From positions 712,678-751,998 of the forward strand of contig BFEA01000527.1 of NCBI GenBank assembly GCA_003427395.1: DNA of 39,321 nucleotides. Reading direction: 5' to 3'. The position numbers and the translations under genes are program-made. This stretch comes from Chara braunii. Its lineage: Eukaryota; Streptophyta; Charophyceae; Charales; Characeae. Below the pieces are notes generated by a model. The model was not told the DNA's origin and did not search any database. It was given only the letters and a program-made list of their open reading frames with translations. Below, piece by piece: positions 1-10,196 of the stretch. Numbering within the stretch: the first letter of the stretch is position 1; each line of letters begins with the position of its first letter.

Positions 1-62
<62 letters not shown>
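1..62. repeat. (CA)n microsatellite
   Basis: About 30 CA dinucleotides open the window. They lie upstream of the first recognised aminotransferase exon and so are probably intronic in that gene. No function is evident. Confidence 0.95.
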
Positions 63-66
<4 letters not shown>

Positions 67-230
67 CCGTTGCAGAAAGCAACATCTCATACGATATGAA
101 GACGACTGGTTTTTGTGGGATGAATAGTGCAGCTGTACAGGCTTAGGTTCAGAGTCTTAAGACAATCCCATATGGGAATGGAGACATGATATTTCCGAGT
201 GACTGACTTAGAGTGCGACTGTAATTGCAG

Positions 231-371
231 AGTGTGAAAAGTGCCTTGGTTGAAGAGCGGGAGCGGCTATTCGGTCTGCTGTCAGAGATTCCATTTCTCC
301 GACCATACCCTAGCCATGCGAACTTCATTCTGTGCAGCGTGCTTGGTGGCATGGACGCAAAGAAACTCAAG
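231..371 (+). CDS. HISN6: Histidinol-phosphate aminotransferase, penultimate coding exon
   Basis: This exon of 47 codons encodes part of the C-terminal small domain of histidinol-phosphate aminotransferase. That PLP enzyme transfers an amino group from glutamate to imidazole-acetol phosphate to give L-histidinol phosphate; in plants it is plastidial. The peptide reads EERERLF, then PFLRPYPSHANFILC, then GMDAKKLK, matching plant enzymes closely (family knowledge). The exon is bounded by an acceptor ending GTAATTGCAG just before 231 and a donor GTAAGG starting at 372, both in phase 0, and continues in phase into the exon at 6239. There is no start codon here. The PLP-lysine and N-terminal exons must lie upstream of the window. 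Confidence 0.95.
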
Positions 372-886
372 GTAAGGACTCGAGCTCATTCAACAGATTT
401 CTTCAGTTAACCTTATCGCCTGCCACCGCTTTTCGTCGTTTCCATTGTTTCCTTTCTTTATTTGAAACAGATGTCAGATCGAGCTGATGACCTGTCGACT
501 AGCATTTGCATGTCGACTGATGATCGTTTCCCTTCTTTCCTTCCCTGGCTTTTATTGCTCCCATTCCGTCAGGATTCGAGCTGATGACCTGTCGACTAAC
601 ATTTGCATGTTGTACCATTCAGCCAAAAGCGCTGAGCTGTTCGTAGTTTCCAAATGAAACCATGGGCTGACTGCGTCTTCTTCCCCCCGCGAATACGATG
701 GGCGCGGCATCATGAATGCATTTAATAATTTTAATTCCGTTAGGAATTTAGGACCACATCATGAATGCATTTACTTTCCTGTTTAGTTCTCACCACCCAC
801 ATTGCAGTCAATCAGGAAATATTCAAATAAATGCAATGAGAGACGGTGCTGCAGCCACAATGAGAGGGTGCTGGCAACGAGGGCCG

Positions 887-945
887 TCGCTCAGTTGGTA
901 CATGCCCATGAACTGTTGAAATGCAGACTCATGTTCGAACTTCGA
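887..945 (+). repeat. tRNA-derived SINE-like head
   Basis: The segment reads like an RNA polymerase III internal promoter. A box A match (GCTCAGTTGGTA) lies at 889-900 and a box B-like GTTCGAACTTC starts near 933, at tRNA-like spacing. Related but more diverged pieces occur at 10893-10960 and about 13690-13725, which points to a dispersed tRNA-derived SINE rather than a functional tRNA. No cloverleaf can be folded with confidence. Confidence 0.45.
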
Positions 946-1028
946 ATGTAGATGCAGAGAGGGTGGTGCAAACAAGGGCGAAGTAAAGACCCTCATAAAT
1001 CTCTACTTTTGGGCACTGACTGGCCAGT

Positions 1029-1170
1029 CTTTTTTTTTGTTTGAAAACCTGTGCCTTGTGCTAGAAGGGGGAGGGGGGGGGGGTTGATATGAGCATCCCC
1101 CTCTAGCAGCACCTGCTGCAGGTAGCTCCGGTTCATTGGTGGGGAGCAGCATGTGCTGGAAACCGGGTCC
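1029..1170 (-). repeat. Poly-A-tailed dispersed repeat, copy 1
   Basis: Read on the - strand it starts GGACCCGGTTTCCAGCA, passes short palindromes (GCAGCAGGTGCTGC), a CTAGAGGGGGATGCTCATATCA block and a C-rich stretch, and ends in an A-run. A second copy in the same orientation lies at 1410-1551, and the head recurs at 12524-12562 on the + strand. The A-tail suggests a retroposed (SINE-like) family; no internal promoter box was recognised. Confidence 0.6.
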
Positions 1171-1409
1171 ATGGGCACTTGTCTGGAATCTGAAGACAAA
1201 ACTCTACTCTCGACTGAAGTCCTCTGTGGAATTTTGCCCCAGTAATCCGTTTGAAAGTTTAAAGTTTAAAATTTAAATACGTTCTACTCATATTTCAACT
1301 CACGAGTATTACGTAAATCCCAAGTCTCCAACTAAGTGGGGCTTATTAGAGAATCCTCTTCGTATCCAACGTAGATATAGCTTGGCTAGACTACCTCTGA
1401 CTGAACTGG

Positions 1410-1551
1410 TTTTTTTTTTTTTTTTTTTTTTTTTTTGAAAACCCATGCCAGTGTGCTAGAGGGGGTGATATGAGCATCCCCCTCCAGCAGCAAGTGCTGC
1501 GGGTTGGTCCGGTCTATTTGTAGGGAGCAGCACATGCTGGAAGCCGGGTCC
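1410..1551 (-). repeat. Poly-A-tailed dispersed repeat, copy 2
   Basis: Same family and orientation as the repeat at 1029-1170, with a 27-base A-tail (T-run on the + strand at 1410-1436). The head and the GATGCTCATATCA block are well conserved, while the C-rich stretch is shorter. Confidence 0.6.
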
Positions 1552-1602
1552 AGTGTCCCATAGCGCTGGTATTTATTCGTGCAACTCTGCAATGAACCCA
1601 CT

Positions 1603-1778
1603 CCTGAGATTTATGGGCTCAAAATAGGGCTCAGTGCCCAGATGTGCTGTCCCCCTCTGTGGTCTGCTGTCCAGTGCAACAGGGGAATGACCTGAGATTT
1701 ATGGGCTCAAAATAGGGCTCAGTGCCCAGATGTGCTGTCCCCCTCTCTGGTCTGCTGTCCAGTGCGACAGGGGAATGA
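1603..1778. repeat. Tandem repeat, 88 bp x 2
   Basis: Two adjacent 88-bp units, 1603-1690 and 1691-1778, start CCTGAGATTTATGGGCTC and differ at only two positions by eye. Such near-identity suggests a recent duplication (or an assembly duplication). Confidence 0.9.
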
Positions 1779-2149
1779 AAATGGCGTCTTATTTCTGTTC
1801 TGCTTTGTCTCGCCTAACTTTTTCCTGGCACAAACGGTTTCCTGGCGCTTGCCAATGATAAGCAAACAGACTGGTGGACCCCGGAATAGACGAGGCGTGT
1901 GCTTTGTGTGCTAAAAAAAGAGGAGGAGATGCTCACAATGTTACCCCCGCGCATGAAGTCATCACATATGCAGTGTTGTCTCAAAATGCAGCAGCAAGTA
2001 GATAGACAAAGACGAGGGAGGAGAAGAAATAGAGAGAAAAGAGGAGGAAAGTTTCACTAGCAGTCGATGTTTACAACGATGCGGCTCTTCCATCCCCGTT
2101 CCCACTCTTCACTCCCCACCCTATCCCGGTACTCTAGCTTTGGCTACCG

Positions 2150-2151
<2 letters not shown>

Positions 2152-2219
<68 letters not shown>
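2152..2219. repeat. (CT)n microsatellite
   Basis: An uninterrupted CT run of about 34 units within the aminotransferase intron. Confidence 0.95.
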
Positions 2220-2222
<3 letters not shown>

Positions 2223-2326
2223 TGCCAGCCCTCTGTCTAAGCCTCCTCCTCCATTGCTAGCGCTCTGGTGAGGTGCTCCATCACCAAGCAGCGCGAGCCA
2301 GGAATGAACGAGACAACCGGGGCTGG

Positions 2327-2434
2327 CCTTTCTTTTCTAGAGTTGACTCAGCCCCTTTCTTTTCTAGAGTTGACTCAGCCCCTTTCTTTTCTAGAGTTGA
2401 CTCAGCCCCTTTCTTTTCTAGAGTTGGCTCAGCC
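2327..2434. repeat. Minisatellite, 27 bp x 4
   Basis: Four units with period 27 contain CTTTCTTTTCTAGAGTTGAC. The first three are essentially identical and the last differs by one base (GACTC to GGCTC). Because 27 is a multiple of three it stays open in several frames, which explains repetitive translated peptides here. Confidence 0.9.
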
Positions 2435-2788
2435 GCGCCTGCCTCCACGGACAGCTGAGACCCCTGAGAGTTCTTGATCTGGGCGGCCCATATTTATTTT
2501 TCGGCTGGTGTTTGCCTGGACCCAGTGGGACTCAGATACTTCTTGGGACTGCACTGACACATTGGATCTCTGCGAGGTCTGTGGCCGTGGTTGACTCGTG
2601 AGAAATCTATGACTCTTTGATCGAGTTGGGCCGAACTGTCGACTCTCCTAAAGTCGACTACTGGCTCTGGGGTCCACAGTGAGCCTCCTTTGACCGTAGA
2701 CCGAGTTCCCTTTGACTCGAGGATGTTCCGGCACCCATTCCAAGGCTGTGGACGTGACTTTGGACCCCTGAATGCTGACTGGACCCTA

Positions 2789-2893
2789 CCGTCTTCACCC
2801 GAATAGAACGCCCGGTCATTACAGCCGTATTTGTTGCAATTTTCAGCCCAGATACAGCAATAATGACCAGGCGTTCTATTCGGGTGAAGACGG
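2789..2893. mobile_element. TA-flanked MITE (Tc1/mariner-like), intact copy
   Basis: An almost perfect inverted-repeat element. The left end CCGTCTTCACCCGAATAGAA is mirrored at the right end over about 34 bp, and TA dinucleotides flank both sides (2787-2788 and 2894-2895). TA duplication and terminal inverted repeats in a ~105-bp non-coding unit fit Stowaway-type MITEs mobilised by mariner-family transposases. Diverged relatives occur at 12415, 17327, 18214, 19947 and 22576. Confidence 0.7.
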
Positions 2894-4689
2894 TAGTCTG
2901 TTTCTTTGCGGGTTCTGAACATGGTTCTGTGCATGTTTATCTAGAGCCTACTCAATGATTTGCATTCTGCTATATGAAGCTGGACTCACAAGCGAGCCGT
3001 GTACGCGATCCCCGATATCGCAGGGGTTGTCACAACCTATCAGTCCATCTGGCATGCGTAAGGCACCCATCAGTGGAGGGAAGAATTAGACAGCAGCCAC
3101 CAAGCGGTTTTCTTTTCCTTTTCTCTCTTTTCAAAGGGTTTGAGCTAGATGCACCGGTAGCTGACCCCAGGTTAATTGGCAAATTAACAACTGGGTTTCG
3201 CCCCATTTGAGCGTGGAATTGTTTGGACATAGCCAGAACTGAAATTTGTGCGGAGTCTTCTCAAGTCTTCACACATATCCAAACTCAACAGTCGACGACT
3301 CTGCACAATATCATCACCGCTGACTCCGCACTTACGTCCAGTCGGTGATGGTCTCATCCGAACTCGACAGTCTTGGGCATAGCCATGTTCGAAGTTCCAT
3401 GCCCTCATCGGTCATTCCACCTGCTCGATATCATCGTGGACCTAAGTGGGCCTTCAATCCCGCATATTTCATTTGCAACTACAGTCATGCAACCACAATG
3501 GGCCAGCCACTGGGACCGTCTCAGCAGGTTTCTGCTTCTTTCTTCGGATTTTTGTTGTAGTCCCGTCTTGGCAAGGCCGTTACGAATTCCAGTCACATGG
3601 ACATAGCAGCTTGACCTAAGGGCCCGGTCCGACTGGTGATATGTTGAAAGTGGGAGGGCCTTGCAGGCAACACCACAAACAGAAAATGGCAGCAAGGCAA
3701 CGACTCAGCGAAGCACTGGCCAACGCTAACGGGGAGACAGAGCAAGCCGACGGGCAGCCAAATTACAGAGCGCAAAAGCGAACTGCTTGGAGAGACAGAG
3801 CAAGCAGACGGCCAGCAAACAACAACACCGCAAACCACAAGGCGCCGCTGACAAAGCAGCCAAACTGCACTGCACGCGAGCGAAGTGCAGGAAAAGGTAG
3901 GGCAGTCAAAGGGGCAGCACGACAACAATGCAGCGAGGCAAAGAGCAACGCCGACAAAGCAGTCAAACTACATGGCGAACGGACAAGCTGCAGGGAAAGG
4001 ACTGGTAGCAGGTGAGCAGCAATGCAGCAGCGGAGGAGCGTGGGCAACACAGTTCATACATCCAAAACCGACCAAAGCAATCGATCACCGACTCAAACCA
4101 CAATTAGAACCCTGCAGACTGTTGGTTACCGCCACTTGCGGAGCCAGGAAGCCACTCCCACGAATCTCTGCCGTCACTCATGGAAGTGCACCCACAGATA
4201 TCCCATCGCAAACAGACCGAACCCCCCCCCCCCCCCCCCCCCCCCCTTCCATCAATAGCGTTCGAGGAACTACAAACAAGCAACCACCGACTGTTTGGCA
4301 CTACTTGGGGGTGCTCACTTTGACAACCAGAAAATACTTGGAATAGATAGAAAGGAAGGAAGACAAACATGCATGAAACTGATTGTGTGTGCGTGTGTGT
4401 GTGCCACGGAATCGGATTCAAAAAGGGACAAGCATGTGCGCTTACAACTCTTGGTCCCGTTCTTTTGTGCGTCCTGAAGTCATTTCCCTGTCCGCCAATC
4501 ACAACCCCAACTCCTCTCCTCTACCCCCTGTGTGCCCCCGCTAACCACTGGCTTAGTGTCGACAAGGCAGGGACATAGCATAAAAATGGTATGGATAAAG
4601 CGTGACTTGTCACAAACATGTACGGTGTACAACAGGCGCATATAGCAGAAACATAGGACCACAATCAGACACAGCATCAAAATTATACA

Positions 4690-4767
4690 GACGTGCCATG
4701 TTCATAGTGTGCATGGGAGAATGGTTATGACGTGCCATGTACATAGTGTGCATGGGAGAATGGTTAT
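4690..4767. repeat. Tandem repeat, 39 bp x 2
   Basis: Two units starting GACGTGCCATGT, at 4690 and 4729, are nearly identical. They lie inside the aminotransferase intron. Confidence 0.85.
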
Positions 4768-5179
4768 GTTAATGTTCACGCTGACTCAGCGGTGCATACA
4801 TAGTGTGGGCATGGCACTTGGTTCGCATGCCTATGTTGTAACAATGAGGTGCTCAGTTCAAGGTCCACTCAGATTCACAATGGCATTGTTGGCAGCACTT
4901 CACATTTGCTTATTTCCTGATCGACTAAGCCCATGCGGTTGCGTCCCTGGGTAGGCCCCGACTGTTTTGACTTTTTGACTTCGGAGCCCACTTAGGGGCT
5001 GACAACTTGTCAACTTCCCCAGCACATGAGGATTCGTCCCCTTGCCACGTGTCCAGAGAAGGCCTACGTGACCCCAGTTCTACGAGACTGCCAACTTCTC
5101 CACATGCGTTGGAGGCCCCTCCAACACAGATCCCATTTCAACCGCGCTAGGGGTCTTGCGAGTTGGATAGAGAACCCCT

Positions 5180-5337
5180 ACAGTCTTCTCAATCCGCAGT
5201 CGTATTCCACAATCCTGGAACCAGTCCTGGAACAGTCACAATCCTGGAATCATCCCGGAACAATCCTGCAACAGTCGTGGAAGAATCCCTTACGCTCGGC
5301 TTCCAATACAGTCTTCTCAATCCGCAGTCATATTCCA
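5180..5337. repeat. Direct repeats with GGAACAGTC-type core
   Basis: The block CAGTCTTCTCAATCCGCAGT occurs at about 5180 and again at about 5309. Between them lie irregular short repeats of TGGAACAGTC/TGGAACCAGTC type. This looks like a decayed minisatellite in the intron. Confidence 0.6.
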
Positions 5338-5630
5338 CCCCGTCTCCTTCCCTCACCCCCCTACCTTCAGGACCCTCAGACGACTAATGGTGCCCACTCG
5401 CGGGGGTGGGAAACTGCTTATGCAATCACACGACATTCGCAATACACTTGCTACTCAAGTCAGATACGCTCTTCCCACCATCAAGCATGCATGCGACTCT
5501 TGGGGATATGTGGAGACTCGTCCACATCTACGTAACTGGTGATTGGCCATCTGATATGCCATACTCCTGTATATCCGGCATTTGTCGTCCTGCGGGTGCT
5601 ATGACATCTTCAGGATCTACGTAGCACCGT

Positions 5631-5710
5631 ATTCGCGTTCGGAGGCGAACACGAACATGTTCGCCCGAACGCGAACAAGTGCCAAAAACCCTACGAACGC
5701 AAACATAAAA
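5631..5710. repeat. CGAACG-rich cluster
   Basis: A CpG-rich block of overlapping CGAAC/GTTCG words, including the palindrome CGAACATGTTCG, is followed by CCCTAC and then a strongly A-rich stretch. A similar block occurs at 28911-29055. Its nature is unknown; it may be a transposon end. Confidence 0.5.
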
Positions 5711-5892
5711 AATATTTAAAAAAAAAAAAAAAAAGTTCTCAAAAAAATCTGAAAAAAATATATGTTATCATCAGGATGAACAACTCCCCGGCCGTACAGC
5801 AACTACAAGACAGATCAGTGCAAGAATGATCCGGTATTTTCTGCATGTCAGTGTTCTGCAATTGCACTCGAGCAAGGACTTGCAGTCGCATC

Positions 5893-5894
<2 letters not shown>

Positions 5895-5966
<72 letters not shown>

Positions 5967-5967
5967 N
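5895..5967. repeat. (CT)n microsatellite ending in an ambiguous base
   Basis: A run of about 36 CT units ends at an N (5967) followed by a G-run. The N marks an unresolved join, so the true repeat length is uncertain. Confidence 0.9.
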
Positions 5968-6238
5968 GGGGGGGTCCTGTCATATCAATTTTACTCAAAC
6001 GAGGACGTTTAGTTCAGACATCCCAATGAGCGGGTTGTCTGTGGGATCGTGCATGCTTGTCATGAATCCTCTATGTCAGGGGGTGGGGCATGGGAGGGGC
6101 TGCGGGCGGAGCAAGCAACAGTGGGAAGCAAACTCGTTCCTCTATGTAAGAAAAGTAATAAGATGAACGTCATAATTGGAAATTTAGTTACTGACAGTGA
6201 CTTTGGGTTTTCTGTTTCATGTGGTTGTGAATCTGCAG

Positions 6239-6382
6239 GCAGACTTAGCAGCAAAGAAGATCATGGTTCGTCATTACGATAAGGAGCTTCTTAGCGGATA
6301 CATCCGGGTATCCGTTGGAAAACCCGAACACACCGATGCTCTGATGAAGGCCCTCTGGAGTATTGCAGGGACGCAATCTTGA
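6239..6382 (+). CDS. HISN6: Histidinol-phosphate aminotransferase, terminal coding exon
   Basis: The exon has 47 codons plus a TGA stop at 6380-6382. It starts directly after acceptor TCTGCAG, in phase with the exon ending at 371, so the joined reading passes from AKKLK into ADLAAKKIMVRHYD. The motifs MVRHY and GYIRVSVGKPEHTDAL are typical of plant HisC-type enzymes. The arginine in YIRVSVG corresponds to the carboxylate-binding arginine of fold-type I aminotransferases (family knowledge). The two exons supply the last ~94 residues, about a quarter of the enzyme's usual length, with no stop or frameshift, so the gene looks functional as far as visible. Confidence 0.96.
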   Translation, partial: ADLAAKKIMVRHYDKELLSGYIRVSVGKPEHTDALMKALWSIAGTQS

Positions 6383-7697
6383 AGTTTTTTTTTTCTTCTT
6401 CTGCGAACACCCTGGCTTCTGCAGCATCTGTGGCGCAAAATGCTGAAAGGCTAAAAGCCCTTGTTGTTTTTGACACCATTATCACCATTTTTAATTCCTT
6501 TTAAGTTTTAAGAGTTCTCTCCCATGCAGCACACCAGAGAGCACTGCCAAAGTCTGCGTCACAGGGCCCAGGTATCGTAGTAGACAAGGAAATTGGGATT
6601 ATCAGGATCCCTTTTTTGTGTGAAGTTGCTGTAGACATACAGCCTAACTCTACCCATACAAGTAGAGTAAGCAGGCAGTTTATCCAATTCTCTGCTGCAC
6701 CAAGGCCCTGAATGAAGAGCCAGCGTGCAGCGGCATGCACGCACTTCCACGTCGTTCCTTGAGCCCACCGCGTCATAACAAACGAGAGTGTCCCACATTA
6801 TGATTGGTTGCCGCGTCCTTCTCACGCCTGCCGAACCCATGTTGAAGCCGAAACCACCTCACTCGTTCTGAGTGTTTGCTGTTCCGTTCCCCGAAGCCTC
6901 GATTGCTGCTGTGTTGTCCCCTGTAGAACTCAATGAAGCCTCCCCTCTTCTTCTTTTTTTTTACACCCCTGCTGCTGTGCTGTTTGCTATGTCCCTTTCC
7001 GCAGAACGAGGAATATTTAGCAGCTCATTCGGATGTGTCATCCCAATGCCATATCCATTCTGATGAAGATCGAAAGTCGAACAACTGTGCTGTCATCGTA
7101 AAATCACCTGACCCCTGGACTAAAGGAGGGTTGGTCTGTCCTGAATAATGGGGGGCGTTTGGAAGCAGCAAAGAAAACGTTTTTGTCCAAAGAATGGGTG
7201 TTCTGAGGAGGGAAGAACAAGTGTGGTGCGGAGGGATTGATGAGATCATGACATTTCCCCAGGAGGAAAATATGTCTGAAGACTGTGAAGGAGGGAGAGA
7301 GGGAGGGGAGCAGGGGAGGGAGGGAAGGTGAAATCGTACTACCACCAGGATAATGGATTTGCATTTATATTCCCGCCCAGTAGGAATCTGGTCCCTTTTT
7401 GGAAGGAACAAAGAGATCTTGCAGTGAATACCTCCTTTTTTCCTTTTTTTTTTTTTTTTTTTTTTTTGGTGGGGGGTGGGTTTGTGGCCCTTGTGGGAAC
7501 GGGGAGGAGGAGAGAGGGCAGCCCTTTGAGCTCCCCGTGACATTAGACGTATAGCGGGTTTCCCGTAGGGCGCAGTTGGAGGAGTGCCACCTGTCCTGAC
7601 ATGATATTAGTCGGATCTTGCAGTGCTCATTTGTGCGGCTGAAAATCGAAATAGGGTCAACGAATTATCCAAAAAAAAAAAAAAAAGACGGCCAAGG
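6383..7697. other. 3' flank of the aminotransferase gene and intergenic DNA
   Basis: The 3' untranslated region must start at 6383, with a T-run at once. No canonical AATAAA is seen nearby, which is common in plants. Homopolymers occur at about 7443-7467 (T) and 7671-7686 (A). A 93-codon frame on the - strand (6559-6840) has an ATG in fair context but no recognisable domain. Nothing else can be supported. Confidence 0.5.
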
Positions 7698-7799
7698 CCA
7701 TGGCTCTTGGTAGTGGACATACAATTATATTCCAAGCTGGTGGACTGTCCTTTTTTGTTTTTTTGGATATAATTGTATGTCCACTACCAAGAGCCATGG
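7698..7799. repeat. Perfect foldback (inverted repeat, ~35-bp arms)
   Basis: Left arm 7698-7733 begins CCATGGCTCTTGGTAGTGGA. Right arm 7765-7799 is its reverse complement with a single one-base bulge. The spacer is about 31 bases and includes a T-run. The transcript would form a long stable hairpin, but no flanking target duplication was recognised. It may be a small foldback element or a hairpin RNA source. Confidence 0.85.
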
Positions 7800-9461
7800 T
7801 CTTGAACTGTGTATGGTCTGCAAATGCTACAGGCAAATCTTTTGGTGAAGCAGGCGTGATGGTCACGGCTAGAAACTTTGTGTGCCGTAAGCTTCCGGCA
7901 TCCTTCATTGGCTGTAGAATAAGTTCACAACTTTTTTCCCTTGGAAGTCATGGCATATTTGGCTGCATGCATGCAGTTCCACAATGCATCTAGAAGGAAG
8001 AACAGGGAGGTGCGCGCTGTGCATGCAAAGTTTGCAAACACATCGTGTCTGACATCGCATGCGAGGTGCTCACTATTCAAAAGAGAGAGAGAGATGTGTG
8101 AGCCTCCTGATTGTGAATGGCTTGTGGAAGCCGGCTCTCTCCTCAGCTCAAGACACACTTAGGTGATGCTTGTGCTGTTGCAAACACGTTCGTGTCAGAG
8201 AGGATTTTTTGTTCTCCCGCCAGGTGGATGGTCTTTACCCTCTTTGTAGAGAGACCGATTCACCCTCGTTGTAGAGAGACCGATTCACCCTCTTTGTTTT
8301 CTATGGAGACTCGTTGGAAAGTTGTCTTCACCCACACATAAAAAATAAAAAAGCCCCAGTGCTGCCGCACGATCGCCTGTTTTCGAAAAGGAAAAAAAAA
8401 ACTATTCTTTTATTTTGCATGGAAATGGCCAGCCAGCCGCCGTATGGAGAGCGTGGGCTTTCACAACCTTTTGAGACTGTTGAATTTGCGAGATTGGAAG
8501 CAAAACAAACTTCAGGGAGGCGCAGCTACTGGCAAAATACTCGGTCTTTGCGTTAGCCGGACCCCCACCGGCGGCCCTACCCCATCTCTGACTATCGCTG
8601 TTGGGGCGGGGGGCAACATGAATCACCTCGTTTGCGAGGCCCTATGCTTGCAGGGGTCCCCTCTATGTAGTCTTAGGAGTAGTGGTAGGAAGGTAGTGAA
8701 AGGCGAAAAAGAATTTGAGAGAAGAACAGTGTAGTTAAAAAAAAAAAAAAAAAAAAAAACTTCGCACTTCAACAACACATGGAGGACGAAAAGGCGCATC
8801 GGCAGAAAGTGGTGGGCAAACTGGTACTTGAGTGGTCTTCTTTAACGCCAAGAGGAGCACGTCCTTCAAATCCCCCCAACTGGTCCTTGCTTGCATCTCA
8901 CTCTGCCCCACTTCATGGTTGAGTGACTTGCATTCAAAGCTCTGCCAATCACGAGGTTCGTGCAATCTGGCAGGCTCAAACTTCCAAAGCAGAGCTGCGA
9001 AACATCATGGCAGTGGAGCTGAATGTAGCAACCTATGGAGCGCTTCCGTGGTGCAACAGAATGGCAGCGAGGAGAATAGATTAGCACAAGAATGTAGTTC
9101 TCCCCTGTGTGTCCAAACAATGGGCAACGGGGGACTCCCGTTGACTCCCGTTAAATTCCGTTTGAACGAACACGTTGAATGGCTCCAGAGACCCCTTTGA
9201 CTCCCATTTGCCCGAAAAACGGGGGTCTCCCGTTGAATCCCTGAAAACGGGATGGGTGCGTTGGGCCTTGGACACATGGCCCTACACAACTGCGCACTCA
9301 ACAACCCCACCTCCCCCCCCCCCCTTAAATACAAAAAAAAACAAAAAGCAAAAATCCCCACCCCCCCGAAGGACCCCTCCTACCACCACTTACCAACCCC
9401 CTGACACCAGTCCCCAACCCCCCCCGGGAAGCCCTACTTCAAGCCCCAACCCCCCTTCCCC
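7800..9461. other. Intergenic DNA without recognisable gene
   Basis: It contains 2.5 copies of a 25-bp unit (ACCCTCTTTGTAGAGAGACC) at 8237-8298 and an A-run at 8736-8759. At 9120-9250 there are several short AACGGG/CCCGTT words. The segment at about 8640-8706 resembles 12045-12115 and may be a dispersed repeat. The last ~160 bases before the adapter at 9462 are abnormally C-rich and may come from elsewhere. Confidence 0.5.
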
Positions 9462-9499
9462 CTGTCTCTTATACACATCTAGATGTGTATAAGAGACAG
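9462..9499. other. Nextera mate-pair junction adapter (artefact)
   Basis: The 38 bases are exactly the Tn5 mosaic end CTGTCTCTTATACACATCT joined to its reverse complement AGATGTGTATAAGAGACAG. This is the circularisation junction of Nextera mate-pair libraries (established knowledge), left in the assembly. DNA left and right of it need not be contiguous in the genome. Confidence 0.97.
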
Positions 9500-9991
9500 G
9501 TATCGCACCTGCTGGTGGGTGCAGCTCCCGCATGTTCCCTCGTTGGAGGCTTGAGCACGGATGTGGCTGCTACGGGGTTCCCCGTAATACTATAATGAGT
9601 ATTAATGACAATAAAAAAAAGGCCTGAAAGAACGTCCTGTCCAGATTTGACAGGTAATTGAAGTGGTTGGGCTTAAATAATTAGCCTCAAAAAAAAAAAA
9701 AAACTGATTTCATCTTTTGTTTTTTTTTTCATTGTGTTTATGTTTTTATTTTTAAAAACCACGAAAAAAATCATCGCGTATCCTGGTGAAACCCTTCGCT
9801 TCGGCGTTTAAACACCAAATCAACGGGGACCCCCGATTGAATCCGTTTACAGACACACAGGTTCTCCCTGAGGAGAGTGTAGATGCCACAGTGAAGCCAA
9901 AGGAGGCAAAGACTGTGGAGGACATTGCAGGAGCGGAGGACGCCATTGGGTATGTTAGAGAGGGAGAGATACGCATAATCAAGAGTGATTA

Positions 9992-9994
<3 letters not shown>
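9500..9994. other. Intergenic DNA with one possible terminal exon
   Basis: Mostly A/T-rich. From 9861 to 9992 a + frame follows a plausible acceptor (CAGACACACAG) and ends at TAA. It encodes a charged peptide containing KPKEAKTVEDIAGAEDAIGY. It could be the last exon of an unrecognised gene, but no homology is recognised. Confidence 0.25.
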
Positions 9995-10042
<48 letters not shown>

Positions 10043-10129
10043 TCTGATATGAGGTGGTTTCCCACTCAGATCCTTTAAGAGAACTGGCCGTTCAGTGACC
10101 GAAACATCTGATATGAGGTGGTTTTCCAC

Positions 10130-10192
<63 letters not shown>
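9995..10192. repeat. Two (GA)n tracts with duplicated spacer
   Basis: GA runs at 9995-10038 and 10132-10192 each precede AAACATCT(G/T)ATATGAGG. That spacer word occurs three times (about 10038, 10102, 10193) and TTCAGTGACCG twice. This is an expanded compound microsatellite. Confidence 0.85.

Positions 10193-10196
<4 letters not shown>

Larger units (their letters stand above)
372..6238 (+). other. Last intron of histidinol-phosphate aminotransferase (5,867 nt)
   Basis: The intron runs from donor GTAAGG at 372 to acceptor TCTGCAG ending at 6238, phase 0 on both sides. It is packed with simple repeats, minisatellites, a TA-flanked inverted-repeat element, SINE-like fragments and a C-run at about 4222-4246, listed separately. 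Open frames inside it (for example a Gln/Lys/Arg-rich frame at 3641-4015) are compositional and show no domain. Stretches not listed separately (about 372-880, 2900-4680, 4770-5180, 5968-6238) show nothing recognisable. Confidence 0.9.

Noticed and set aside
2494-2934. 146-codon - strand frame
   Set aside because: It spans the TA-flanked MITE and short GACTC repeats inside an intron of a real gene.
3641-4050. Overlapping long frames on both strands, Gln/Arg-rich on + and Leu/Cys-rich on -
   Set aside because: They are shadows of a compositionally biased stretch without stop codons, inside the aminotransferase intron; no homology recognised.
6559-6840. 93-codon - strand frame with ATG in fair context, convergent to the aminotransferase
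   Set aside because: Frames of this length occur by chance many times in the window, and no motif or splice support is seen.
7025-7543. 172-codon - strand frame
   Set aside because: It reads through a long T/A homopolymer (poly-Lys) and low-complexity sequence; no recognisable motif.
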